Shown here one piece after another: positions 27,175-38,219 of a stretch of 64,000 nt of DNA. The notes under the pieces are model-generated. The model saw only the letters and a list, made by a program, of their open reading frames with translations. It was not told the origin of the DNA and ran no database searches. Source of the DNA: Lasiosphaeria ovina. Taxonomy: Eukaryota > Ascomycota > Sordariomycetes > Sordariales > Lasiosphaeriaceae. The stretch spans positions 3,224,001 through 3,288,000 of the forward strand of contig JAULSN010000001.1 of the NCBI GenBank assembly GCA_033439765.1, written 5' to 3'. The position numbers and the translations under genes are program-made. Positions within the stretch are counted from its first letter, which is position 1, and each line of letters opens with the position of its first letter.

Positions 27175-27208
27175 CTCGTTCGTTCGCTCGCTCGCTCGTT
27201 CGTTCGTT
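27175..27208. repeat. (TTCG/CTCG)n tetranucleotide array
   Basis: About eight tetramers alternate between TTCG and CTCG with no interruption, inside the pyrimidine-rich segment. It is non-coding. Confidence 0.85.
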
Positions 27209-27423
27209 GTGCCGCGCGGTGCCGTCCTACATACTCCCCTTGCCCTCGGATCCGCTTTTCCCTCGCCGCCGCCGCATCCGCCCCCTCCGCCTCCTCTGCC
27301 TCCTCCGCCGCCTCCGCCGCAGCAGCAGGCTCGCGCCGCGGCGCTGCCTTGGGTCATCTGGGCTGGATTTCTTGCGAGTGACGTACTACGTGGTTATTTT
27401 TTTATTTTTTTTTCTCCGGGGTT

Positions 27424-27424
<1 letters not shown>

Positions 27425-27458
<34 letters not shown>
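27425..27458. repeat. (TG)n dinucleotide repeat
   Basis: A run of about 17 TG units has a single interruption (GCG) near its start and is bordered by a T-rich tract on the left. It is non-coding. Confidence 0.95.
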
Positions 27459-27571
27459 TTACCTCCCCCTCCCCCCTGACTGGCTGGCTGGCCCCCGGCA
27501 CTTCGCGGCGAGGAACTAGGCACGTACTGTACTGTGCTGCTCTGCTCTGCTCCGCGACTGTGACACGTGTT

Positions 27572-27600
27572 CGCCGCCGCCGCCGCCGCCGCCGCCGCCC
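27572..27600. repeat. (CGC)n trinucleotide repeat
   Basis: Nine or more CGC units lie in non-coding DNA. Open frames across it are only poly-Arg, poly-Ala or poly-Gly and are not taken as genes. Confidence 0.95.
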
Positions 27601-28327
27601 GCCACCCGCCTGCGGCTTCCCGGACAGTCCAGTCCGGGGTCAGGGTTGGGGCTGTTCACGGCTGGGCTGGGCTGGGCTGGACTGGACTGTCGTTCTGTCC
27701 GTGTATCGGCTGCCGGGTGCCGCATGCCGCTGGCCAGCATGTATGAACAAGGTCCGGGGCCGGGGAAAGCTTGGTTCGGATGCGTGCTAGGATAGAATTT
27801 CCTGTTCTTTTTGAGCCTCGGTGGCTTCTGCCCGAGTCAGTGAGTGGGTGGGCCAGTTCACTGGCCGGCTGCATATGTGTGCTGTGCTTGGCCATCCGCT
27901 GTCGTTCGCTGTTACCGTCGACGTTGCCGTCATCGGCCTCTCGGGTGACAGAAAGGAAAGTGTGCGTTTTGGTTTAGGTTCTGCATGGATTTGTTCGTAC
28001 TTACATGCCCCCCTGGCTCCAGCAGCAGCACTGGCCCGGCCGAAGATGAGACGAGGCAAAGAAAGGTAAGAAGATGCTTGCCTCTTCCCGCATGTAACTT
28101 AACGTTGGCTATTGACCCTGTTTGTATCTGTTCTTGCCATGCCGGCGGTTGTGTCTACGTTGGCGTGTTTTGTGTGTTGCGTATAGAAGAGAGACAGAGA
28201 AAGTAAGGGTGTGTTGTGCCCACAGGCCTGTTTCGTTTCAATCTCAGAGACGCACACATACACACACGCTGGCGTAATATTCGTTTCTTAGTTTCCTTTC
28301 ATTTGGGCGTCTGTTTTGGGCTCTCAC

Positions 28328-28360
28328 GCACCAGCACCAGCACCAGCACCAGCACCAGCA
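28328..28360. repeat. (GCACCA)n hexanucleotide repeat
   Basis: Five full units and a partial one lie in non-coding DNA. The six-base unit is the kind that could encode a Ser-Thr repeat, but no real gene frame surrounds it. Confidence 0.95.
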
Positions 28361-30290
28361 GCCCCTGTATCTGCCTGTCTGGCTGGCTGAAGTCTCGATT
28401 CGGTTCGTTGACTGACTGACATGCTGACCACTCTTCTAACAGACAAACACACGTATAGGCCAACAGACAGGTAGATAGCAGGCAGCAAGGGCCGCGGAAA
28501 TCAAAGAGAGCCGTTTGAGGCTGGCATGGCTGCTAACTGTACATTTCTATTTGTTTATTTAATATCGCTGAAAGGTGTGTAATATATTAAGACACTCAAC
28601 TCATCCTTCGACTGGGGGCTTATGCCAATCATCACGTATGTACCCACAGAGGAACTAAAGCAGAGCTGTATCCGGCTATCCGTCATAACGATGCAGAATA
28701 ACAGTAATCTTAAACGAAAGAAGGTATTGCGGAGAGACAGCGACGAGAGAGAAGCGAGGGGCTCCGTCTCTCCGTGCCTTCACCAATCTCAGTATCTAAT
28801 TTCAAGTCCCCGAAAGCAAAAAGGCACGTCCCGAGACCGTAAATAATTAATTACTTAAAAAAGAATAAAATAGAACGTCCTCAGAAGAGATGGCAGATGA
28901 CGATCGGCCGCGGCCGCAGCGTCGTGAGACATGCATGGCCTGCGACAGACTGGGGGGTTGATGATGGAAGGGAAGCCGCCGACTGTCTCGGGAAGATCTG
29001 GCCAGCGCTTGCCAACGATGCCGCCGTGCAATGTCCCCAACTTCTCTCGCGAACGCTGACCGCCCGCCCCGCCCTGCATGCAGTGCTGTCGTTGTTTGTG
29101 GAGGAGGGGCTATGTTGAACTCCGCACTGGCTTAACGGTACACATATGTTCACCTGCTCAGAGACTCTGGAGTGTTGATTTGTCCCCTTGATCTTGACGT
29201 AGCTGCCGTTCCTTACATATCTGTGCATAGGTGCTCGCTTGGCCAGGAACCGGAGAGGGCAAACCAGTGGCGTGTGCACGTCCGTTGACTCAGCTGGGGT
29301 TCGGCCCCCCTTTTTTCTTTGCTTTCCCTGCGGTTTCCCGGCGCGGTTCCTGTGTCGTGTCACAGTTACACGGCCCGTAGGTTTGGAGGCGACCGGCAGG
29401 AGAGGGATCTCCGAGTGGGAATATGCGTATGAACAGACAGACAGGCAGGCCGGCCACATACATGGATGAGCGTTTGTCGTCCCTGGCCGACCCTGGGCAG
29501 TGAGCGGAAGAAACGACTTCTCCACGAGTTCAGCTAGCTCATGCCGCCTCCCTCTGCTTTGACGCCCGACCCAGGCGGTGCCTCTGTTGGTATTGGCCTG
29601 GGGATTCGTTCGTCTGGAAGGGGGTAGGAACGAACTGTGCGGAAAGGGGCAGACGAACGAGGTTTGGGCGAGAAACACGGTGTCTAAGCCCGACGAGGCA
29701 TCAGTCTCCTCACCCGAGGCCGTGCTTTTTGAACCCTCGGGGACTTCTTTTCTTCCCAAAACGTCTAAGACGTGTACATGTCAGGGACTTAGGGCTGTTT
29801 GGCCTCTGTGATGTCCTGGTCCATGTCGTCGATCAACTTGTTCATGAACCTGCCACTGAAGTGTTGTTCAAGAGGCGGTATATATGTGCGTTTGCTGTCC
29901 TTGAGCGGTCTCAGTAACGTGCAGCTGCTGCCGTCTCCCTCCCTTCTAGATCTCTGTGACAAGCGCTTGCTTTCAACGGAACTTTCGGCAAGGAAGAAAT
30001 CGAAGCGAATACCAAGACGTGAGGCTTAGTGGATGGGTGGCTGCTCTTACACTTGTAGGTAGGTAGGTAGGTAGTTATATACATGAATCAGCATCTCGTG
30101 TTTGTATTGACAAACCCGAGGCCGACGGTCACCGAGTATGAACATTACCTACCCACGTCGTCATGCTCCAGAGTCCTTGACAACTAGGTAGCCTTTGATT
30201 GAGAATAAAATAGAACGAAGAGTAAAAAAGACCAATCGGGAAACAAAAGAGAAAAAAAGAGAGAAAGACGAGTGAATCCGCCGGGAATTG

Positions 30291-30364
30291 AGCCCGACGT
30301 GGGGGTCGAACCCACAACCTTGAGATTAAGAGTCTCACGCTCTACCGATCTGGTGAAGCCAGGT
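30291..30364 (-). tRNA. tRNA-Lys (CUU), 5' part damaged, possible pseudogene
   Basis: On the minus strand the 3' ~58 bases are textbook. The anticodon arm is TGAGA-CTCTTAA-TCTCA with anticodon CTT; the variable loop follows. The T arm is GTGGG-TTCGACC-CCCAC, a perfect box B, and the 3' acceptor strand is GTCGGGC. The 5' side does not match. The acceptor strand ACCTGGC pairs at only six of seven positions, two of them wobble, and the D-stem CACC faces GAGC with a single pair. Box A is therefore degraded, although the loop keeps CGGTA. A T-rich run that could end Pol III transcription lies about 30 bases downstream (30262-30250). It may be a decayed copy or a gene with a rearranged 5' end. The identity as a Lys(CUU)-derived sequence is secure; activity is doubtful. 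Confidence 0.75.
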
Positions 30365-31866
30365 TAGTATGGAAGAAAGCATGGTTGGGTTCCGAGGAGT
30401 GTTGGATGAACTCACTGGCTAGCCGGGTTGAAGCCTGTTTTTTGTTGACAAGCAGTCAAAGTGTTTGGCCTTTTATGGGGTTCAGGGAACGATATTTTTG
30501 TTCTCGGTCCCACCCCCTTTTCCTCTCTCTCAAGGGACCCCCGAGTAACGTCAACACGAGACACAGAGAGCTTCCAGTGAAGACACAGACTCACTCATTG
30601 TATGGTGATTGTTAGGTACTTATCATGTCACCAAGTAAGGTATGCAATCGAAAGAAGAGAAAGAAATATTGTAACTTTGGGATGATCTTTACAACTTTGC
30701 AACTACCTTGACCTCATAGTCTAAAGACTCGTCAACACCACACCCAGCCAAGACAGCCTCACCAATTCCTCTTCTCTATCTATCTCACTCTTTTTTTCGA
30801 ACAAGCCCCTAACGAGTGTCCCACGGTCTGTTCGAGCATAACACCCGCCCCCTTTTTCCCCTCAAGATCTACAGCACACAAACAGAGCACGTTGCCAGGC
30901 CACCACAACAGGCTATATATCTCTATCGTGCGCCCCCACCAAAAGGCCCAAAGCCAATATATCTCCATATCCATCTCTCCCGCGCGGTACATCCGAGTAC
31001 TTCTCACACAATAGTATACACGTGTTATCCGCCTGCTTGTATGGTATTATGATTTATCCCGAACTCTTATTAGCCCGCCCGCAGACGTTGTACAACACAA
31101 CACATACGCAGCTATCAGCCATTCCCCCTTTCCTGTCCCGTCGGACCCCCACACACATCTGCATGTTGAATATAATATATTATATTATATCAGGCACGGG
31201 CTCAGCCAGCCAGTGTTTTCTGTCCGACGTGCATGCTTGCGCGGCTGCATGTGTGAGCGGCTCCCATATGATGTAGAAAGATAAGAACGCTCTTGGGTTC
31301 GGGCGACGGGCAGGCAGGTAGGTAGGTCATGACATCGAATGAGCGGCATCTCTCTCCAAATCTCTCTTGTCTGACCAGACAGACATTCCGCACCAAAGGG
31401 GAATAAACATCTTGGTCTCTATTGACCAAGTGATGAATGGATTGGGGGCTTGTGTCTATGTCTGTATCTGTCCACGTAGCTAGGAAGCCCTCCTACCTTG
31501 CTCTCACGCTCTCACCTACCCTCTCCAAAAAGAAACCAGAACACTCGAGTTTCTCTTCCCGTAGTCCAAACCTGTTGTTGTCCAGATATCCAACTAGGGG
31601 TATAACACACATACTCCACAAACAGAGAAAGCGGTGTTCTGGCCGCCGAATTTGGCTGGCGCATGCTGCCATTTTTGGTGGCTTTAACACCAAGCGCACA
31701 AATCTCTTACAAGTACCGTCGGTGTACCTGTGTCATAGCAAAGGTGATCTACTCACAGATCACCCAGCTCTATACGCTCTGTCTATCTTGGCGATAATTC
31801 CTGTATTACTATTGGGGCTGCCGTTTTTGACTATAAGTTGGGTTATCAATACTGATTTCTGATTAG
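30365..31866. other. Intergenic, AT-richer toward the right
   Basis: No supported gene is seen. GGTAGGTAGG-type repeats (near 31313-31327) and an AT block (31165-31192) are present. The right end is the 3' flank of the Uma2-like gene. Confidence 0.45.
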
Positions 31867-32896
31867 CTAGTCTGATCTCGGTAGCTGAGCCCAGACCTTC
31901 TCTGCATACAGCTGCAGGCTCTGAATGCTAAGTACAAAATCTCCCTCTTGTGGGCCTGGATCGCGAAGAAAAAGAAGTCGAAATCCTAGTACTAATGCCC
32001 CCCTAGTAACATTGTACGATACTGGATTTGTTGTCTCATCGCGGGTGATGGTGATTGACTGCCGTTTTACTGGGTTGAGAATACCATTCTGCGATATAGC
32101 AGCAGCCCGACTCCGTGTGATCGCTCCTTGAGGACTCGAGATTTCTTCCTCCCATTTCTCTAGCAAAATGTGGTGTTGCTGGTCGTCAAATTTCGCCAGA
32201 ATGACAATCTTGACCTGGTAGTTTGATGCTTGAAACCACCACCGCATATCCTTTTGAAGCTCGGGTAATGTTTCGGAATATCCAGACTCAATGACTAGTG
32301 TTGGCCAATTACCTGCTCCTCCACGTTCCGGCCATGGACCGCCTGTCGAATCGCCTTCTGCGCCATCTCCTCCAGGATGATCTTTTTCTGCTCGAAATCT
32401 AGCTGACCCAATATCTATCCAGCTTTCCTCCGTAGTACTTCGACGATACGGGGAATAAAGTCCCAGGTGAAGGATCTCGTGTAGACGGGTTGGGATTGTA
32501 ATAATCAAGATCCGGGAATTGGTATTATAGCGGCGAAAACGGAACTTTCGGTATTGTTTCTTTTGCCCAGTCTTTCCCCCAGTATCTCGCTCACGCTCGA
32601 TTTCGGTAAATTGATTAGGAGAGACGTCTAAATAATTAGTATATTATATAGAAATAAGAAGGTAATATCATACTTATAACGGTAAGGAAATCCCCAGTAG
32701 TAGAATTAATAATATCGAAGAGATCTTGCGTATTGGTAAATCGTATAGTCGGGGGATCGCTATCTTTCGTCGACTTTACTGAAGTAAGTATAGTAGACGC
32801 CGACGGAACTGCCGATAAAGCCGATACCGATGAAGCCGATACCGACGAAGCCGATACCGACGGAGATGTCGTCGATCTCGATATGATTGCCGCCAT
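31867..32896 (-). CDS. Uma2/restriction-endonuclease-like fungal protein of unknown function
   Basis: Exon 32896-32674 joins exon 32627-31867 through a 46-base intron (GTATGA..TTTAG) that has a TACTAAT branch site, giving 327 residues. The start is the ATG in the strong context GCCATGGC. A short Ser-rich low-complexity N-terminus (VSASSVSASSVSALSA) precedes a conserved-looking domain: DLFDIINSTTGDFLTVI, then RKFRFRRYNT, and the core WPTLVIESGYSETLPELQ followed by DMRWW and QVKIVILAKF. This core resembles the P-D/T-L-V-V-E ... K/W-x-Y/W ... strand pattern of Uma2/PD-(D/E)XK-fold nucleases. That relation is inferred from the pattern. The family is known to me as a common, patchily distributed, usually multicopy group in Pezizomycotina without assigned function. 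The gene sits in visibly AT-richer DNA than its neighbours, which fits gain, transfer or mutational decay. The ORF is intact. Confidence 0.75.
32800..32872 (-). repeat. 15-bp tandem repeat inside the Uma2-like gene
   Basis: On the plus strand, GCCGATACCGACGAA-like units repeat about three to four times with one or two mismatches. They encode the VSASS repeats of the N-terminal low-complexity segment. The unit length keeps the frame. Confidence 0.8.
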
Positions 32897-34185
32897 GGCG
32901 AAGCGTTGAAGTTTGAAGTTGGGATCTGTGAGATGCGTGGAGGAAGCCACTGGAGGGGTACGTGCTCATGAAAATGGCGGGGCCACACTAGTCGCGGGGA
33001 TGATGGAATGGCCGCGCTAAACCAAATGAGGAGAGTTGGGGGAGGGCTCTTTCCCAGAACGTGCAGCACCGTGTTCTATAATACAGACATACTTCCCTTG
33101 CAAGCACCGCCCCTATAGTATCCCACGAAACGCACAATCATCACACGAGAAAAAAAAAATTGATATCAAAAAGTCAATGACAACAATGCTGATTGATATT
33201 GATAAACCTAAAAAATACACACCCCATCCCTTCCCCCCCAAAAAGGTAGTACCCCTTTCCCCCCTCCCAAAAAAAGACGCAGAACACCTAAAACGCCACG
33301 GCACCGAGGAGCTTGGGGTGTTTTACTCACCCCTCCCCACGTTTGCAATCCCCTTTTTTGCCCATGACAAGATTGAAAGAAAAAAAAACCTGACCCTATT
33401 CACCGGTTTGCCCCTTCCCCCTCGTCCCTTTGGCATGTCCAACTATCCAACAGTTGGCGCCCGCCCGCCCGGCACATATATATATATATATATATATATA
33501 TCGGGAGACACATATCCAAAGAACATGTATCCCCTCGTCTTTGGTCTCCGCCTCTATCCACCGCCCAGTGTGTATTCTCCCGTCATTGACGTAGAGCAAA
33601 GGACAATGTCCAATAATGATATATATGTCCATAAAAGAAACCTAAAAACAAAGGGAATCGAATCCGCAGCAGAGGTTTTTGTACGATACACACTTTGTCC
33701 CCGGCATGCTCTATTCCCAATGCCCCGCTCAGGCAGGGCAGGTAGCAGTGGCACGAGAAGGGACGTTGTGGGGGAGAGGACCAAGGTATTTATATATTTG
33801 GAGGTAGTGATGGTAGCGTATTTGTCCACTGACGCAGAGTCTATAGACCATGCTTGGCTTTGCGAGGAACGAGTCGTAAACAAAAAAGATAGAAGTCCAT
33901 CGCTTTCATACGTTGCGTTTAGTTTGGATGTGTGTAACATTAAACAAAAAGGGAATTAAACACGCCTCGACGGTGTGTGCTCGTCAGGGCTCAAAACTGT
34001 TGGGTCGGCGACCGGTCTGGAGCGAGACAAGAGGGCAATCCACAAGACCGATCCAAGAACGGCGGGTATCAAGGTGTTGGGATATATAAACAAACAACGG
34101 AAGTTCCGTGGATCGGTGTCTTTTGGGCGCTCCTCTGTCAACTAGCGGCTTCAGCGTGACGGTACCCGGTGTGATGACTCGTCGC
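32897..34185. other. AT-rich intergenic region with (AT)13
   Basis: This lies upstream of the Uma2-like gene and downstream of PNG1. It is rich in A- and C-runs and has a perfect (AT)13 array at 33476-33501. An open frame of about 300 codons on the plus strand crosses it but reads through homopolymers and the (AT)n as YIYIYIYI, so it is not taken as a gene. Confidence 0.55.
33476..33501. repeat. (AT)13 dinucleotide repeat
   Basis: A perfect alternating AT run of 26 bases, non-coding, that can form a cruciform. Confidence 0.95.
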
Positions 34186-35662
34186 TCAGGGGAAAGGGGG
34201 GCCCTGATTTCCAGGAGGCGGGAACTGTTGGTTTCGCCGCCCATTCTCCCCTCGCTGAGCTACCCACTCAGCGTTACCGCTCTGCCGGGCGGGCTGCTCG
34301 GCAGATACGGGCACCTTGGTGTCGTCGTTGGACGGGCCGGCCGGCGTTCGCACGCTCGGACCACTGTCGCTCGGCGACGGCACAAGCTCGGTGACGGCTT
34401 GTGTAATCGAGGCGACGACATAGCTGCGCAGTTCGCGGTCCTCCCTCGAGTCTTCCTTCTCGAGGCGGAATCGGACGTCCTTGCCCATGTTGGCCCGTCG
34501 CAGGTGCTTGATCTCCTGCATGATGTAGAGGAGAACCTCTTCGGGGCAGCGACTACGCTCCTGGTAGTGCTCCATCTTGCGGACGTAACGCCTCGTCACG
34601 TCGGTGGCGCCGTCGATGGAGAAGGCGATGCAGTACGACATCTTCTTGCCCCACCCGTCCGTGTACAGCCTCGGGTTGTCCCAGGCCTCCTCGCAGGCGT
34701 CAACGTGGACCCATCGCTTCTGGTGCTCCGAGTACACCTCGGTCCAGACGTGGTCCTCGGCGTTCCAGACCCAGCGCACGCGGCCACCGACCGCCCGACA
34801 GAGCATGCTGAAGCAGTTGGCCCATTCGCCGCATCGCCCGCGCCGTGTTTGCAGCAGACGCCAAACGTCGCTATATCGCGGGAAGCGTTCGTACGCTCCG
34901 CAACCGCCGTTTGAACATCTATACAGCTCCACGCGCAGGGCTCCGCAGGCGTTTTCTTCGGGCGTCGGTGCCGTCATGCCCTGGGCAATGGTCGGGGACA
35001 TGCACACTGGGCAGGGAGGGTTGTTGACCCATGTGAAAAAGACGCGCTTGAACCACCTGCAATCACCAGTCAGCCGGATCCTCCACCAGTCCAGTCCGGG
35101 TCGCTCGCTATGGAGCGCAATATCAAACGTACCTGAGCAGTGCTCGGATGACACAATCTTGGTATCCCCATTCGGGCTTGCGCCCGTCGCCCATGCTCTC
35201 TGCCTGTGCTTGCAACACTTGGCATTCCTCCTCGGCCTCGCCGTATATCCTGTCTAGCGGGATCACTTGCAAGGCCTCGTCTAGTAGGCCCGGGTTTTCG
35301 TACTTGGTGGGGGTTAGAGAGAGGGTTACGAGCATGTTTCTGAATTTAAGAGATTCGCGGTCCGTGGCCGCTGGCGGTGTTGGGATCTTGGGGAGGTTTC
35401 GGACTGAAGAGTAGGAGGGCGGCGTCTGCTGGCCCGAGGCGCCGTGCGACGTCGATGGCCTGCCGGGCCCGGATGCAGACGCAGCGGCATCGAGATTGCT
35501 CGACGACGCCCTCTCGCGCGGTGCGGGCGAGCCCTGGCGAGACCGTGTTTCGAGTTCATTTAATCGCTTTGCTCGTAACAACTGCTCAAACCGTAGCCTC
35601 AGGTCGTGCGCCCATTCCTCGCCGTAGTTTTGGCCCGACGGCGCATCCCCCCTGTCGGCCAT
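34186..35662 (-). CDS. png1: Peptide:N-glycanase PNG1 (transglutaminase fold)
   Basis: Exons 35662-35133 and 35056-34186 join through a 76-base intron (GTACGT..GCAG), giving 466 residues. Residues 1-170 are a low-complexity Ser/Pro-rich region after a charged helix ([19 protein letters not shown]). The catalytic core follows: zinc-type cysteines CPVC and CSNGGC, then [21 protein letters not shown] and [12 protein letters not shown]. The predicted triad is Cys252, His279 and Asp296. Its 27- and 17-residue spacings equal those of yeast Png1 (C191, H218, D235). Family role: cytosolic removal of N-glycans from misfolded glycoproteins retrotranslocated in ER-associated degradation. In Neurospora the orthologue is reported to lack enzymatic activity and to act in cell polarity; here all three residues are present, so activity is plausible. 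The C-terminal ~90 residues are polar and probably disordered. It lies alone, with long flanks on both sides. Confidence 0.95.
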
Positions 35663-37554
35663 GATGTCGTCGGCGATGCCGCTGATGATGTGGATGTGGA
35701 TGTCGAGAAAGAGTGAGCCGATTAGAGAAACGTCGTCTCCAATGACTGCGCTCTCCCCACCGTCGCTCGGGAAGTGAATGATGGCGGCTTTTTGACGTCT
35801 CGGGGTACGGTTTCGGGGGCGGGGGTTGCAGTGAGACGCCGCGTCACAGGCCTTTAATCGACGGCTTCGGCGGCGACGTCAGCAACTTGCAGTCGTGTGG
35901 TTTCGCCACAGTCGAGAGACGGTAGTCGCTGTGCGGGCCTCGTTATTTCGCAGTCGTCGATTGAATTTGGCTGCTGTTCGGTTCTAAATCGCCCTTCTTT
36001 TCCCGGCACTGCGACAGTCGAAGCAGCCTACCCACCCTGGGTAGTCGCTGACGAGTGTGCTGGCTAGGCTCTGGCTGATTGCGAATTGCCGCGCAGCGCA
36101 ACGTTGCCGTCTGGGCAAGACGCAAGACGCACTCTGTCCTCCTCTCGGCACCCTCGCGATGACGGTCGGTCGGTTCTGGAGCGACACGGTCGAGGAGTAG
36201 GCGCCGCTGCCCTGGAAACGAGCGGGTCCGGATCGATTCGGTTGTCGCAGCTGGAGTCGCTGAGGCGGTCGGAGGTGAAGATGGCAGGGCAAAGCAGGTC
36301 AGGTCGGGCAAGAGACAGGCGGAGGTGGACCGGAGGAGCAGGGGGATAAAGCTGAAGATGGGGTGCAAGGTTTCAGGGAGCCGAGGGAGGGTGTCCAGGT
36401 ATTGCCTAGGTGCTGTAGTGCAGTTTGGGGGTGTGTAATCCAAATGGATGGCGAAGCGTACGTATGGAGAGGTGGGCGTATAGTGTAATCCTCTACAACT
36501 AGGCCCTCCGCGCTGGCGACACACTCCCAGGGTTGCGTGGCAGCACGCACACTGGACTGGACTGTACGAATCCCCCAACCTGGAAGTACTTTCGTACCTA
36601 CGGATAACTTGGGTACCAATTCGACTTTCCTCATTCGACGTATCCTACGTATCCTACGCTACGGAGCCCCCATCCATAACCAGTGGTCCTCAGACCTAAT
36701 TCTGGCTGTTCAGGGGACTCGAGCACTAAGTACCAGAGTGCCTTGGCGGGCTCGGGTGTTGGTTTCGTTGCGCTCTTCTTTCGCCTCGTCTCGCTCCGGT
36801 TCGACTCGATTCGCAACAGCACACGTAACCCAGGCAAGCGGCGGGCAGCGGGCGGGAGAGGGGAGGGGAGGGGGGTGAGAGCAGCAAGGGTCTCGCTTCC
36901 ACGCTGAGATCCAGGCGACCTGACGAGAGGGAGGACGGGGACGCACTGAGAGGCGCCTTGGGCAGAGAACGCGCGTCCACTTCAATTTGGCAACCGCCCG
37001 GGCCAATCAGCGCCTCCACCAGGCCCCTCCGCCCCAAAGGGGGGGGCCATCCACGCCATCGAGTCTCCGCCCCACGGGCAACGACCAGCGTCCAGAAGTC
37101 GACCACCAAATTGTCAGCGTCTTTCCGATACTCTTTTTTATCGCTCCCCAGCGGTGATCGCACGTTGGATCTGTGGATTATTGCTGGAGACACCAATTCC
37201 GGTGCAGGCGATTTTGCTATTTATCGCCCCTGTGGAGCGCCATTGCACATAACCTGAGATTCAACAATGGGCGGACAGCCGAGCAGCTCTGGGCGTGATG
37301 CGTTGCAGCGGGACGCTTTCGATCTGGTCCGAGCCCACAGTCGCATCAATCTGAAGCGGGGACCCTGGGGATTGTAGGTTCCTGGCGATGACGAGGCGTG
37401 GCTGCGGGAGGCCCCAGTATCCAATCCCGTGTCTGAGAAACGGCGGCACTGTGGCTGAGGCCCGGGCTTAAAGGCGACCTCCCACGTCTCTCATCCATCG
37501 CTGCCAGCAGGCAACATCAGGCAAAAAGGGCTACAGGTGGCCCGGGGAGCAGCC

Positions 37555-37584
37555 GTGCTGTGCTGTGCTGTGCTGTGCTGCGCT
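37555..37584. repeat. (TGCTG)n pentanucleotide repeat
   Basis: Five to six head-to-tail units with one base change in the last; non-coding. Confidence 0.9.
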
Positions 37585-38219
37585 GAGCGGGCTCACAGAG
37601 AGGGTCAGTAAACTCAGCCTCGCCGCCGGCTGCCCCTCTCCTAAATCCCTAAAACCACGCCCTTCCCCCGCCGCTTGAGTTGCAGATGCGATGCATGCCA
37701 TTGGCAGGAACCCCACATGGAGCACAGTGCGTGCTTTGGCGTATAAGTGAGGTGGTGTCTCGCAGACCGAGACTCAATTGTTGGAATCAAGAGACTTGTT
37801 CCAGGTTCCAGTTGATATTACAATAAGACAATTGCGTGGCCGGTTTGCCTGTCAGTTTGCCTAGGTTGGTTGGTATTCAGACTCTTGTTTGAAGCTCGTT
37901 GCCAGGGCCGCGGTCAGATGACGAGTCAGTGCCCATCTGAGCAGTGACTCGGAGCTGATGGAATAGCCCAGGCGAGAGCCCAGGCAGGCTGAGCGTACGT
38001 GTGCAGGTGTATGTGCGGAATGAAATGTCTTTCTGTCCAGTTCAGAGCTTTAGTCGGCCCTCCCTAGGGGCCTGGACGCTTGGCTGTTAGGCTGAGAGTT
38101 GGCACGGAGAATTCGTACCTCGGCCGTCGTTTGCCTTCCGGGCCGTTGTTGTCTGAGTTCCGGGCTGGGGCTCTTCTTGAAAGGCTGCCCGCTGTCAACG
38201 TCAACTTTTCTCTTTTACA

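Larger units (their letters stand above)
27041..30290. other. Microsatellite-rich gene-free region, pyrimidine-rich on the plus strand
   Basis: No convincing protein gene is seen. From 27057 to about 27330 the plus strand is strongly pyrimidine-rich, like a fungal core promoter, followed by several simple repeats. A GTAAGA donor-like site at 28068 and a TAG acceptor-like site near 28186 with an intervening CTTAAC could be a spliced leader or non-coding RNA, but no open frame joins across them. TAGG tetramers occur at 30058-30074. Confidence 0.35.

Noticed and set aside
27044..27790. Plus-strand 248-codon frame across the 27-kb microsatellites
   Set aside because: It is made of simple-repeat translations (poly-Pro, Cys-Val alternation, poly-Arg) with no domain.
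33036..33959. Plus-strand open frame of about 307 codons
   Set aside because: It runs through A- and C-homopolymers and an (AT)13 array read as alternating Tyr-Ile, has no recognisable domain and lies in AT-rich intergenic DNA.
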